Source: Aquibium carbonis
GTDB lineage: Bacteria; Pseudomonadota; Alphaproteobacteria; Rhizobiales; Rhizobiaceae
Assembly: GCF_003970795.1 (NCBI RefSeq)
Contig: NZ_RWKW01000016.1
Span: 1-64,000 of the forward strand
Length of the DNA: 64,000 nucleotides
Reading direction: 5' to 3'
Made by a program: the position numbers and the translations under genes. Under the pieces are notes generated by a model. That model was given only the letters and a program-made list of their open reading frames with translations, was not told the DNA's origin and made no database searches. Shown here in pieces: positions 19,703-28,166 of the stretch. Numbering within the stretch: position 1 is the stretch's first letter; every line of letters begins with the position of its first letter.

Positions 19703-20815
19703 CTATTCGGCGGTCTCGCGCGCGTCCTGCGCGCCGAGGAAGTTGCCGATCGAGCTCAGCCCCTCGAAATGGTCGCAGAACACCTTGGCGATGACGAGGA
19801 TCGGCACGGCGAGAAGCGCACCGGCGAAGCCCCAGAGCCACGACCAGAAGGCGATGGCGATGAAGATGGCCACGGCGTTCAGCTCGAGCCGCCTGCCGAG
19901 AATGAGCGGCGTGATGAACTGGCCCTCGAGCACCGTGAACCCGACATAGAGCAGCGGCGCGAGCGCGGCGGCGGAGAGCGTGTCGAAGGTGACGATCGAG
20001 ATCACGCTGACCAGAACGATGCCGATGAGACTGCCCACATAGGGCAGGAAATTCAAAAGCGCTGCGGCCACGCCCCACAGGAGCGCATTGGGCAGGCCGA
20101 GCAGCCAGCAGGACATTCCGACGGCGAAGCCGAGACCCGCATTGATCAGCGCGACCGTGAGCAGGTAGCGGGAGATCTCGCGCTCGACGTCGTAGACGAT
20201 CCGCAGCGCCCGCTTCTTGTCGCTCATCAGATCGAACGTCTGCACCAGCTTTTCGTAGAACATGCTGCCCGATGCGAGCAGGAACAAGGACAGGACCAGC
20301 ATGATGGCAACCGTGGTACCGACGGACAGGAGGTTGCCGGCCGCGCGCGAAACGATCCCCGGCTGTGCGATCACCACCTTCTGCACGTCCGGCTCGCTGG
20401 CGGACTCGGTCACGCTTTCGATCTGGTCGCCGGCCTGCATGATGCGCGACAGCGGCCCCTCGATTTCCGCCAGCCGGTTCTGAAGCTGACGGCCGATGTT
20501 GGGTGCATCCTCGACCAGCGCCACCACCGGCCCGCTGAGCACGAAGCCGATGACGGCAACCCCGCAGAAGGAGAGGAACACCAGAAGCGTCGCCGATAGC
20601 GGCGCCGGAATGCCGCGCCAGGCCAGCGATCGCACGATGGGCGACAAAGTCAGCGCCAGCATGAAGGCAAGCACCACCGGCAGGAAGAAATCCTTGGCGA
20701 AGTACAGGGCGTAGACGAGGAGAATGAGGAATATGCCGAGCAGCACGCCAAACAGGCTGCGGCTTGGCCTCACGACAGGCGTCGGTTCCGGTGTTTCGTC
20801 TGGCGATGGCGACAT
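19703..20815 (-). CDS. AI-2E family transporter (TqsA/PerM-like)
   Basis: A 370-residue membrane protein of the AI-2E/UPF0118 permease family with about eight membrane segments: an N-terminal pair (about 20-62), a soluble region (about 95-190) and a C-terminal block containing NFLPYVGSLIGIVLV and ILGRRLELNAVAIF. Members export autoinducer-2 or act as Na+/H+ antiporters; the role here is unknown. The ATG at 20815 is preferred over the longer frame to 20917. Divergent from the Kazal lipoprotein gene with 165 bp between. Confidence 0.88.
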   Translation of the reverse strand: MSPSPDETPEPTPVVRPSRSLFGVLLGIFLILLVYALYFAKDFFLPVVLAFMLALTLSPIVRSLAWRGIPAPLSATLLVFLSFCGVAVIGFVLSGPVVALVEDAPNIGRQLQNRLAEIEGPLSRIMQAGDQIESVTESASEPDVQKVVIAQPGIVSRAAGNLLSVGTTVAIMLVLSLFLLASGSMFYEKLVQTFDLMSDKKRALRIVYDVEREISRYLLTVALINAGLGFAVGMSCWLLGLPNALLWGVAAALLNFLPYVGSLIGIVLVSVISIVTFDTLSAAALAPLLYVGFTVLEGQFITPLILGRRLELNAVAIFIAIAFWSWLWGFAGALLAVPILVIAKVFCDHFEGLSSIGNFLGAQDARETAE

Positions 20816-20980
20816 GTTTCCCCCGGCCCGCGCACAACGGGGCGGAACGACTTCAAACGGGCAAGGCGCGGAAAGGTTCCGGCATCCGGCTTGCGACCCT
20901 GCGGGAGCCGAAACCAATTCGCCATTCGAGCATTTCGCCGATATACGTCGCTGGCGGGCACAGGCCCAGGGGAGGACATC

Positions 20981-21391
20981 ATGGTGAATTCACCGGTTGC
21001 AGGCGTCGCCGGGTTGCTGGCCCTGCTTTTCGTTTCGTCCTGCGCCGTGGTGGTGGAGGAGCCCCTGCCGGTTCGTCCCGGACCGCCGTCTTCGCAACAG
21101 TTGTGCCCGCGCATCTACGACCCGGTCTGCGCGAGGCGGGGCCCGGATCGGCAGACGTTCGGCAACAGCTGCGAAGCCAATGCCGCCGGGTATCGTGTGT
21201 CTCATCCCGGACAGTGCCGACGCGGCGGCGGCCCGCGTCCCGAGCCGGCTCCGCCTCCTCGCCAGAGTTTCTGCACCCAGCAGTACGAACCGGTCTGCGC
21301 ACGGCGCGGCAACCAGGTGCGGACCTTCGGAAACGCCTGCGAGGCGCGCAACGCGGACTACCGCATTCTCTACGACGCGCCCTGCCGATAG
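20981..21391 (+). CDS. Lipoprotein with two Kazal-type protease-inhibitor domains
   Basis: A 136-residue secreted protein. A short signal sequence ends in the lipobox VSSC with Cys21 as the lipidation site, then a proline-rich linker and two Kazal-type domains with identical cysteine spacing: C42-C50-C64-C79 and C98-C106-C120-C135. Each has the YxPVCAR...TFGN(S/A)CEA signature. By alignment to classical Kazal inhibitors the P1 residue would be Arg44 in domain 1 (trypsin-like targets) and Gln100 in domain 2. The ATG follows GGGGAGGACATC. Probably an outer-membrane or periplasmic inhibitor of host or rival serine proteases; this role is inference. Confidence 0.85.
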   Translation: MVNSPVAGVAGLLALLFVSSCAVVVEEPLPVRPGPPSSQQLCPRIYDPVCARRGPDRQTFGNSCEANAAGYRVSHPGQCRRGGGPRPEPAPPPRQSFCTQQYEPVCARRGNQVRTFGNACEARNADYRILYDAPCR

Positions 21392-21401
21392 GCGGCGCGC
21401 C

Positions 21402-22403
21402 TTAGGCCGCCGCCGACAGTTCGCGATGGGCGTCGGCCAGGATCTCGTAGGAGCGAAGGCGGGCGGCATGGTCGAAGATGTGGCCGGTGACCATCAGTTC
21501 GTCCGCGCCGGTGCGACGGGCGAACTCGGCGACGCCGCGGCGCACCGTCTCGGGCGAGCCGACCACCGCGCAGGTGAGCGTCTGGTCGAGCATGGCGCGC
21601 GCCATGGGCTCGAGGCTCTCGTAATAGCCACGCACGGGTGGCGGCAGCTTGCCGGGGCGCCCGGTGCGCAGATTGACGAAGGACTGCTGTTGCGAGGTGA
21701 ACAACAGCCGCGCCTCCTCGTCGGTGTCTGCGGCGATGACGCTGAGACCCAGCATCACATAGGGCCTGTCGAGCTGTTCGGATGGTTCGAAGCGCTCGCG
21801 ATAGATCGCCACCGCGCGTTCGAGTTCGGCAGGGGCGAAGTGCGAGGCGAAGGCATAGGGCAGGCCCAGCATCGCGGCGAGCTGGGCGCCGTAGAGGCTC
21901 GATCCAAGGATCCAGACCGGCACGTCGAGGCCCGCGCCCGGCACCGCCTGGACGCGCTGGCCCTCTTCGGCCGGCCTGAAGTAGGACATCAGTTCGACGA
22001 CGTCGCGCGGGAACTGGTCGACGTCGCCCGACAGGTTGCGGCGCAGCGCCCGCGCGGTCAGTTGATCGGTGCCCGGCGCGCGGCCTAGACCGAGATCGAT
22101 GCGCCCGGGATGCAGCGCGGCGAGCGTGCCGAACGCCTCGGCCACCATCAAGGGCGAATGGTTGGGGAGCATGATGCCGCCGGCGCCGACGCGGATGGTC
22201 GAGGTGCCGGCCGCGACATGGCCGATGACCACGGCCGTGGCAGCGCTGGCAATGCCCGGCATGTTGTGGTGCTCGGCCAGCCAGTAGCGACGGTAGCCCC
22301 ATCGCTCGGCGTGGCGGGCGAGATCGAGCGTGTTGCGGAGCGAGGCGCCGGCGTCGGTGCCTTCGGGGACGGGCGAGAGGTCGAGTACGGATATCGGTGT
22401 CAT
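21402..22403 (-). CDS. LLM-class flavin-dependent oxidoreductase (second)
   Basis: A 333-residue luciferase-like monooxygenase fold protein of the MsnO8/YhbW-like subgroup: LDLSPVPEG at the N-terminus, [13 protein letters not shown] (about residues 41-53), [15 protein letters not shown] (about 75-89) and [11 protein letters not shown]. Expected to bind FMN; the substrate is unknown. It has low similarity to the LLM protein at 15805-16860. It ends 10 bp from the convergent Kazal gene and is followed upstream by ybaB on the same strand. Confidence 0.88.
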   Translation of the reverse strand: MTPISVLDLSPVPEGTDAGASLRNTLDLARHAERWGYRRYWLAEHHNMPGIASAATAVVIGHVAAGTSTIRVGAGGIMLPNHSPLMVAEAFGTLAALHPGRIDLGLGRAPGTDQLTARALRRNLSGDVDQFPRDVVELMSYFRPAEEGQRVQAVPGAGLDVPVWILGSSLYGAQLAAMLGLPYAFASHFAPAELERAVAIYRERFEPSEQLDRPYVMLGLSVIAADTDEEARLLFTSQQQSFVNLRTGRPGKLPPPVRGYYESLEPMARAMLDQTLTCAVVGSPETVRRGVAEFARRTGADELMVTGHIFDHAARLRSYEILADAHRELSAAA

Positions 22404-22500
22404 GGCGTCAATGTAGGCGCGCCCGGCCGATTTCCAATGCCGAAACGCATGGTCCAGCCACGAACGGGGCGTCTGGCGCCCCGCGCGCGGACAGGGCCGC

Positions 22501-22824
22501 TCAGAACGGCATCTTGAAGCCGGGGGGGATGGGCAGGCCGGCGGTCAATTCCTGCGTCTTCTTCTGCATCACGGCCTCGACCTTCCCCTTGGCGTCGGCA
22601 TGGGCGGCGAGGATCAGATCTTCCAGGATCTCCACGTCATCCTCCTTGAAGAGCGAGGGATCGATCTTCAGGCTCTTCATCTCGCCCTTGCCCGACAGGA
22701 CGACGTTGACCAGGCCGCCGCCTGACTGGCCGGAGGCTTCGATCTGGGCGATCTCCTCCTGCATGGTCTGGAACTTCGCCTGCATTTCCTTGGCCTTGCC
22801 CATCAGGCCCATCAGATCCTTCAT
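22501..22824 (-). CDS. ybaB: Nucleoid-associated protein, YbaB/EbfC family
   Basis: A 107-residue YbaB/EbfC protein, a small dimeric DNA-binding protein. The N-terminal helix [19 protein letters not shown], the [20 protein letters not shown] core and the C-terminal [12 protein letters not shown] are all typical. It lies 21 bp after dnaX on the same strand, the conserved pairing. recR, usually next, is absent here. Purine-rich AGGAAGAAGGACG precedes the ATG. Confidence 0.95.
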   Translation of the reverse strand: MKDLMGLMGKAKEMQAKFQTMQEEIAQIEASGQSGGGLVNVVLSGKGEMKSLKIDPSLFKEDDVEILEDLILAAHADAKGKVEAVMQKKTQELTAGLPIPPGFKMPF

Positions 22825-22845
22825 GATGTCGTCCTTCTTCCTGTC

Positions 22846-24684
22846 TCAGAGTTCGTCGTCTTCATCGTCGGCGGCCGGGTCGATCGGCAACGACGTCTCG
22901 TCGCTCTCTCCGACGTCCTGCGCCGTCGCATCGGGAAAGCGCACGTCGATGATCCTCGCGCCGGGGAACCGTGCCAGGATCGCCGCCACGGCGGGGTCGG
23001 CGCGGGCGTCCATCAGAACGCTCTCGCGACGTCCGGCCTCGATCTCGCTCAGCGTCGGTCCACCCTTTTCGCGCGACAGCGACACGAACCAGTTGCGGCC
23101 GGTCCAGGCCTTCAATCGCGTGGTCATGTCGTTGAGAAGGGTTTTCGGCGCGTTTTCGGCGAGGCTGACCTCGATCCGTCCCGGCTCGATGGAAACCAGG
23201 CGAACATAGGCCTTGAAGCCAACCTTGAAGGCGATGTCGCGGTTGGCGTCGGCGAGGGCTGCGATGTCCTCGAGCGACCGCACTGGCACCGAAGACGCCT
23301 CCTCCACCGGGGCCGGGAGAGGCGGCGCGATGGGCTCGGCCCGCTGCACCGGTTCCACGAGCCGCATGGTCTGCCCGCCGCCGGCCGTGGACATCCGCGT
23401 CTGCGCCACCGCGGTGACGCCGCCATCGCCCGCCGGGGCGGGTGCGCGATCGACCGGTCCGCCGCCATTCGGCCGTGGCGCGCCGGTCTGAAGGGGCGCG
23501 ACGCCGCCGCTTTCGATCGCCTTCAGGGCCTCGTCCAGGGTCGGCAGGCTGGCGGCATGGGCGATGCGGATCAGCACCATTTCGCCCGCGCTGACCGGGC
23601 GGTTCGAGCCTTGCACCTCGGCGATGCCCCTGAGCAGCATCTGCCAGGTCCGCGACAGCACCCGCACCGAGAGCCTGCCGGCGAAGTCGGCGCCGCGCCG
23701 TCGTTCGTCCTCGGTCAGCGAACCGTCGCGCGCCGCCTCCGGCACGAAGCGCAAGCGCGTCACGAGATGATTGAATTCGGCCAGATCCGTCAGCACGACC
23801 GCCGGGTCGGCGCCACCGTCATATTGGGCGCGGAACTCCGTCAGGGCAGCGGCGACATCGCCGCCCATGAGGTGTTCGAAGAGATCGACGACGCGGGCGC
23901 GATCCGCAAGTCCGAGCATGGCGCGAACCGCATCGCCGCTGACGGCGCCGGCGCCATGGGCGATCGCCTGGTCGAAGATGGACAAGGCGTCGCGGACCGA
24001 GCCTTCGGCGGCGCGCGCCACCATGGCCAGCGCCTCGTCGTCGACGGTGATGCCCTCCTTGCCGGCAATGCCGCGCAAATGCTCGACCAGCAGGCCGGCA
24101 TCCACCCGGCGCAGGTCGAAGCGCTGGCAACGCGACAGCACCGTGATAGGTACCTTGCGGATTTCGGTAGTGGCGAAGATGAACTTGACGTGCGGCGGCG
24201 GCTCCTCGAGCGTCTTCAGCAGGCCGTTGAAGGCCTGCGTCGAGAGCATGTGCACCTCGTCGATGATGTAGACCTTGTAGCGGGCCGAAACGGGCGCGTA
24301 GCGAACCTGCTCGATGATCTCGCGGATGTCGTCGATGCCAGTGTGGCTGGCTGCGTCCATCTCGATGACGTCCACGTGCCGGCCTTCCATGATGGCCTTG
24401 CAGTGCTCGCCGGGCGAGGTGAGGTCGATGGACGGGCGGTCGATGTCGGGGGTCTTGTAGTTGAGCGCGCGCGCCAGGATGCGCGCCGTCGTCGTCTTGC
24501 CGACGCCGCGGACGCCGGTCAGCATCCAAGCCTGCGCGATGCGGCCGGCAGCAAAGGCGTTGGTGAGGGTGCGAACCATCGGCTCCTGGCCGATGAGGTC
24601 GGAAAAGTCGCTCGGCCGATATTTGCGGGCGAGAACCCGGTAAGCCCTGGTTCCGGTCGTGTCGGTGCTGCCGGCCTCGCTCAT
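22846..24684 (-). CDS. dnaX: DNA polymerase III subunit gamma/tau
   Basis: A 612-residue clamp-loader ATPase. It has the Walker A GVRGVGKTTTARILARAL (about residues 46-63), DEVHMLSTQAF (Walker B region), and SRCQRFDLRR containing the AAA+ SRC arginine finger. The clamp-loader lid and collar follow, then a long proline-rich linker (about 380-490) and a C-terminal tau-like domain. The usual four-cysteine zinc module is reduced to one cysteine (GEHCKAI). The frame stays open to 24825, but that part overlaps the SRP RNA; the ATG at 24684 gives MSEAGSTDTTG and the real domain start. Confidence 0.96.
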   Translation of the reverse strand: MSEAGSTDTTGTRAYRVLARKYRPSDFSDLIGQEPMVRTLTNAFAAGRIAQAWMLTGVRGVGKTTTARILARALNYKTPDIDRPSIDLTSPGEHCKAIMEGRHVDVIEMDAASHTGIDDIREIIEQVRYAPVSARYKVYIIDEVHMLSTQAFNGLLKTLEEPPPHVKFIFATTEIRKVPITVLSRCQRFDLRRVDAGLLVEHLRGIAGKEGITVDDEALAMVARAAEGSVRDALSIFDQAIAHGAGAVSGDAVRAMLGLADRARVVDLFEHLMGGDVAAALTEFRAQYDGGADPAVVLTDLAEFNHLVTRLRFVPEAARDGSLTEDERRRGADFAGRLSVRVLSRTWQMLLRGIAEVQGSNRPVSAGEMVLIRIAHAASLPTLDEALKAIESGGVAPLQTGAPRPNGGGPVDRAPAPAGDGGVTAVAQTRMSTAGGGQTMRLVEPVQRAEPIAPPLPAPVEEASSVPVRSLEDIAALADANRDIAFKVGFKAYVRLVSIEPGRIEVSLAENAPKTLLNDMTTRLKAWTGRNWFVSLSREKGGPTLSEIEAGRRESVLMDARADPAVAAILARFPGARIIDVRFPDATAQDVGESDETSLPIDPAADDEDDEL

Positions 24685-24810
24685 TGGTCGGTTGCCTCCG
24701 TCGTGCCGCGGGCTTGAGTATCGGCGAGTGTCGCGCCTCGACGCCGCAGCGTCAATGCTCGACACGAAACCATTCCGGCGCGCGTCCGAACCGGCGCGAC
24801 CACGGAAAAG

Positions 24811-24913
24811 GTGGGAGGCTGGCACGGCGACCCGTGCCTGAGCTCGTTAGGGCTGCTTCCTTCCGGACCTGACCCGGTTGGCGAGTGGCTCGTCCACCAC
24901 CAACCTCCCGGCC
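24811..24913 (-). ncRNA. ffs: Signal recognition particle RNA, small bacterial type (4.5S)
   Basis: On the minus strand this stretch contains the conserved SRP domain IV core GGTCAGGTCCGGAAGGAAGC (within about 24852-24880), flanked by arms that pair (GGGAGG near the 5' end with CCTCCC near the 3' end). It is about 103 nt long and followed by CCTTTTCC. It lies just upstream of dnaX on the same strand, the usual alphaproteobacterial position. With Ffh it targets membrane proteins to the translocon. The ends are approximate. Confidence 0.93.
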
Positions 24914-25046
24914 CTCATATCGGCAATCGCGCCGGCAAATGCAAGGGAGGAATTGCCCCTTGTCCGGCACCCGGCGCCGCCAAACACGGCATGCGGAACC
25001 ATCGCTCTGATGACGACTTTCTCCTGCAACCGAAGGAGGCCAGTCC

Positions 25047-25211
25047 ATGCCGGGAACCCGCACCATGAATGCCCTGATGGGTGTCACGATCGGCCTTGCC
25101 GTCGGCGCGGTGCTGGGCGCGTCGGTTTTCGAGAACCTGGTGCTCGGCATCGTTCTCGGTGTCTTCGTGGGAGGCGGCATCGGCAGCAGCCTGCCGGCGG
25201 CGAACCGCTGA
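25047..25211 (+). CDS. 54-residue glycine-rich mini membrane protein A
   Basis: A short gene that is too small for routine ORF thresholds. The ATG is preceded at 7 bp by a strong ribosome site AAGGAGG (25033-25039). The product has two hydrophobic glycine-zipper-like helices (about residues 10-27 and 31-49; GLAVGAVLG, LGIVLGVFVGGGIG) and a short polar end. No family is recognised. Its neighbour, 5 bp downstream, has the same architecture, so the two look like a tandem duplication. Probably an inner-membrane protein; function unknown. Confidence 0.7.
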   Translation: MPGTRTMNALMGVTIGLAVGAVLGASVFENLVLGIVLGVFVGGGIGSSLPAANR

Positions 25212-25216
25212 ACGGG

Positions 25217-25375
25217 ATGGCGGGCGTCTTCCTCAGCACGGCCACCGGCGTGATCGTCGGATTCGGCCTCGGTGCGGTGTTCGGCAAGATCCTGCTTGGC
25301 GATCCCATGCTGGGGCTCGGCGTCGGCGTCGCTGCCGGCGGCGTGATCGGGCTGGCCGTGGCGATGCTGCGCTGA
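25217..25375 (+). CDS. 52-residue glycine-rich mini membrane protein B
   Basis: A second mini membrane protein 5 bp after the first, so translation is probably coupled. It has two glycine-zipper-like helices (GVIVGFGLGAVFG and LGLGVGVAAGGVIGLAVAML). Shared pattern with protein A: GAV(L/F)G, then an LG/GV/GG/IG ladder at matching spacing. The upstream part of the open frame (from 24878) lies over the SRP RNA and protein A and is not coding. Function unknown. Confidence 0.62.
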   Translation: MAGVFLSTATGVIVGFGLGAVFGKILLGDPMLGLGVGVAAGGVIGLAVAMLR

Positions 25376-25404
25376 TGGCCGGGCGCCAGGCCGATCGTTC
25401 CTGG

Positions 25405-26016
25405 TCAGTTCATCAGGTTGCGGCCGCCCACCGCGAGTGTCGTTTCCATCAGGTGCGTCAACCATGTCGAGGTCGGCATGTCGTCGGGCCGCGACTTGAA
25501 CTCGCCCACGGCGCGCTCCAGCGTCTTTTCGACCAGCCGGTCGGCCGCGAAAGCATCGCCGAGCATCAGGCGGGCGGAAAGCCGCAGCTTGGGAAGGACG
25601 ACGCCCATGTCCTGGCGGAGAGGTTCGAAGGGGTTTTCGTTGCCGCGCGCGCTGCCGATCTCCGCATCCAGTACCGACAGGACGTGCTGCCAGCTGACGG
25701 GCTTCGGCAAGCTGCCGACGAAGCGGAAGCGGTCGGGCAGCGAACTCCCGTCGGTTCCGCTGAAAAAGACGAAGGGCACGCCGCGCAAGAACAGTTCATC
25801 GGCAATCGGAAAGACGGTGCTGCCGCGCAGGTTGATATCGAGAATCGCGGCATCGGCCTCGTCGAGATAGGTCCGCGCCGCAGGCACGTCCGAGGCGGGG
25901 CCGAGCACGGTTGCCCCGACGCTCTCGAAGAATTGAGCGAGTTCGGCGGCAAGCAGGTACTCGTCCTCCGCGATGAGGATGCGCATGCCCGCGAGCTTGG
26001 TCAGCAATTCGTCCAT
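25405..26016 (-). CDS. Response regulator with C-terminal sigma-like helical region
   Basis: A 203-residue protein. The N-terminal receiver domain (about 11-125) has the acidic pocket AEDE (17-19), phosphoacceptor Asp60 in AILDINLRG, Ser86 and Lys105 in LPKP. The C-terminal part (about 138-190; LPKLRLSARLMLGDAFAADR, then LVEKTLERAV) resembles region 2 of ECF sigma factors, with an ADRLVEKT core like the ADDLVQET of that family. That would be the reverse domain order of the PhyR anti-anti-sigma regulator. No histidine kinase is adjacent. The start could also be the Met at residue 11. The output role is inference. Confidence 0.75.
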   Translation of the reverse strand: MDELLTKLAGMRILIAEDEYLLAAELAQFFESVGATVLGPASDVPAARTYLDEADAAILDINLRGSTVFPIADELFLRGVPFVFFSGTDGSSLPDRFRFVGSLPKPVSWQHVLSVLDAEIGSARGNENPFEPLRQDMGVVLPKLRLSARLMLGDAFAADRLVEKTLERAVGEFKSRPDDMPTSTWLTHLMETTLAVGGRNLMN

Positions 26017-26246
26017 GGGGGGTAAATGGACCGGCCGGCCCGAGGTTCCGGCTTTCGTCGCCAGGCGCGCGGGGCGTTTTCATCGCGAAGCGCGGACGCT
26101 ATCGTCTCCGTCACACGGCTTGGAAAGTTTGGGCTTAATTTTTAGTAACAACTTGAATGCATAATGAGAGCATGTTTGTGTCCCCCCGGGCACGCAACGG
26201 GGTACGGCCGCGCGGGCGGTTCGACCATAGAGAGTGATCAGTCGCG

Positions 26247-28166
26247 TTGAACGGTAGCCAAAATCCAACGAGCCGCACCTTGCGGGTGGCAATGATGATT
26301 GCGGCGCTGTCGGTGACGGGCGCAGCCCCCGCGCATGCCTTCGAGCTGTTCGGAATCAAGTTGTTCGGTCGCGACCGGGCGGCCGACACCGCCGACGTCA
26401 TCGGCGATCCGCAGACCTATGCGGTCGATTTCCAGGTGACGGGCGACGACCTCGAGGACAAGCTCAAGGGCGCGTCGAGCCTGTGGTCCGATCGCGACGA
26501 GCCCGCCTCCGGCGCCGCCGGGCTGATCGCCAAGGCGCGGCAGGATTATCGTCGCCTTCTCGCGGCCCTCTATTCGGAAGGCCGCTATGGCGGCTCCATC
26601 AGCATCCTGATCGAGGGACGGCAGGCCGCGGATCTGCCGCCCGATACCGAATTGCCCGAGCCCGCCCGCGTCGAGGTGATCGTCGTCCCGGGCCCGGTGT
26701 TCCTGTTCGGCAAGGCGCTGATCACCAACCAGGCACCGCCCGCCACCAACCGCCGGGACGAGGTTCCCCTGCCCGCCGACAGGGGCTTTGCATCCGGCGA
26801 AGTCGCGCGCTCGGGGACGATCCTCGCCGCCGAGCGGCTCGCTGTCGAAGCCTGGCGTCAGCAGGGGCATGCCAAGGCGAGCATTGCCGAGCGACGGGTG
26901 GAAGCGTTGCACACGGCCGACGTCGTCGACGCGGCGCTGACGGTGGCGCCCGGACGGCGCGCGATCTACGGTTTCACGAAGACGGAGGGAACCGAGCGCA
27001 TGGATCCGGGCTTCGTCGCCTGGATGGCGGGTTTGAAGCCTGGCGACGAGTTCGATCCCGACGACATCGAGCGCGCGCGCAAGCGGCTCGCCAGGCTCGA
27101 CGTGTTCCGCTCGCTGCGCCTGGTCGAAGCCGACGAGATCGGCCCGGACGGCATTCTGCCGATCACCGTCGTGGTCCAGGAGCGGCCGCTGCGCCGCATC
27201 GGCGTGGGCGGCACCTATTCGACCGTCGATGGCCTGGGCCTCGAGACCTACTGGCTGCATCGCAACCTCTTCGGGCGGGCCGAACGGCTTCGCATCGAAG
27301 GCAAGGTCGGCGGCATCAACGGTGTCGACCCGAACGATTTCACCTACCGTCTCGGCGCCACCTTCATGCGACCGGGCGTGTTCACGCCCGACACGGACTT
27401 CGTGGCGTCGGTGTTCGGCGACCGCGAAGTGCTGGAGCCCTATACGCGCACCGGGGTGACCGGGCAGGCAGGCTTCACCCACATCTTCACCGACGAGATT
27501 TCGGGCCGCATCTTCGGGACGGCTCGGCATGCACGCTTCGAGGACGCGGTCTTCGGCACCCGCACCTTCACCAGTTTCGGCGTGCTGGGCGGCCTCGTCT
27601 ACGACAGTCGCGACAATGCCGCGAACGCCACGGAAGGCTACTACGCCGAAGTCACGGCCGAACCGTTCTATGAGATCCAGTATGGCAATCTGGCCTCGTC
27701 CTTCACGGCCGAGGGCCGCGCCTATTACGGCTTTGGCGACGAAAACAGGATCGTCGCGGCAGGACGGCTGAAGGTCGGCAGCTTCGTCGGCGCCTCCATT
27801 GCCGAGACCGCGCCCGACAAGCTCTTCTTCGCAGGCGGCGGCGGCTCCGTCCGCGGCTATGCCTACCGAAACATCGGCGTGCCGGTCGGCAACAACGTCA
27901 TCGGCGGCCGCTCGCTGGTGGAAGGCTCCGCCGAACTGCGCGTCGCGGTCACCAACACGATCGGCCTGGTCGGCTTCGTCGATGCCGGCTATGTCGGCGC
28001 CGATTCCATTCCCGACTTCGATGATCCGTTCAAGATCGGCGTCGGCGCCGGCCTGCGCTACCAGACCGGTCTCGGCCCCATCCGCCTCGACGTCGGCTTC
28101 CCGCTCGATCCGGGGCCGGGCGATCCGACCGCGGCCTTCTACGTTGGAATAGGACAGGCATTTTGA
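26247..28166 (+). CDS. tamA: Autotransporter assembly factor TamA (Omp85 family)
   Basis: A 639-residue outer-membrane protein with a signal peptide (ending near GAAPAHA, residue 31), POTRA-like domains (about 50-290) and a C-terminal Omp85 barrel (about 300-639) containing the conserved GGGGSVRGYAYRN loop motif (about residues 533-545). With TamB it helps insert proteins into the outer membrane. The start is a TTG at 26247; an in-frame ATG at 26292 would leave almost no positively charged n-region, so the TTG is kept with caution. Its stop overlaps the tamB start by 4 bp. Confidence 0.9.
   Translation: MNGSQNPTSRTLRVAMMIAALSVTGAAPAHAFELFGIKLFGRDRAADTADVIGDPQTYAVDFQVTGDDLEDKLKGASSLWSDRDEPASGAAGLIAKARQDYRRLLAALYSEGRYGGSISILIEGRQAADLPPDTELPEPARVEVIVVPGPVFLFGKALITNQAPPATNRRDEVPLPADRGFASGEVARSGTILAAERLAVEAWRQQGHAKASIAERRVEALHTADVVDAALTVAPGRRAIYGFTKTEGTERMDPGFVAWMAGLKPGDEFDPDDIERARKRLARLDVFRSLRLVEADEIGPDGILPITVVVQERPLRRIGVGGTYSTVDGLGLETYWLHRNLFGRAERLRIEGKVGGINGVDPNDFTYRLGATFMRPGVFTPDTDFVASVFGDREVLEPYTRTGVTGQAGFTHIFTDEISGRIFGTARHARFEDAVFGTRTFTSFGVLGGLVYDSRDNAANATEGYYAEVTAEPFYEIQYGNLASSFTAEGRAYYGFGDENRIVAAGRLKVGSFVGASIAETAPDKLFFAGGGGSVRGYAYRNIGVPVGNNVIGGRSLVEGSAELRVAVTNTIGLVGFVDAGYVGADSIPDFDDPFKIGVGAGLRYQTGLGPIRLDVGFPLDPGPGDPTAAFYVGIGQAF

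Noticed and set aside
19641-20837. A 678-codon fused product upstream of arylamine N-acetyltransferase
   Set aside because: The upstream part is the other reading frame of the AI-2E permease gene and is arginine-rich and unstructured, as expected for an antisense-phase shadow.
15805-22403. The two LLM oxidoreductases as duplicated inverted copies driving the recR inversion
   Set aside because: Their N-terminal halves differ throughout apart from the short EHH region, so they belong to different subgroups and are unlikely to have recombined.
24685-24825. Upstream extension of dnaX to 24825
   Set aside because: The extra codons overlap the 3' end of the SRP RNA gene and do not resemble the DnaX N-terminus; the ATG at 24684 starts the real protein.
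26017-26246. Sigma-70 promoter for tamA
   Set aside because: The AT-rich patch at 26130-26175 is suggestive, but no -35/-10 pair with proper spacing could be defended.
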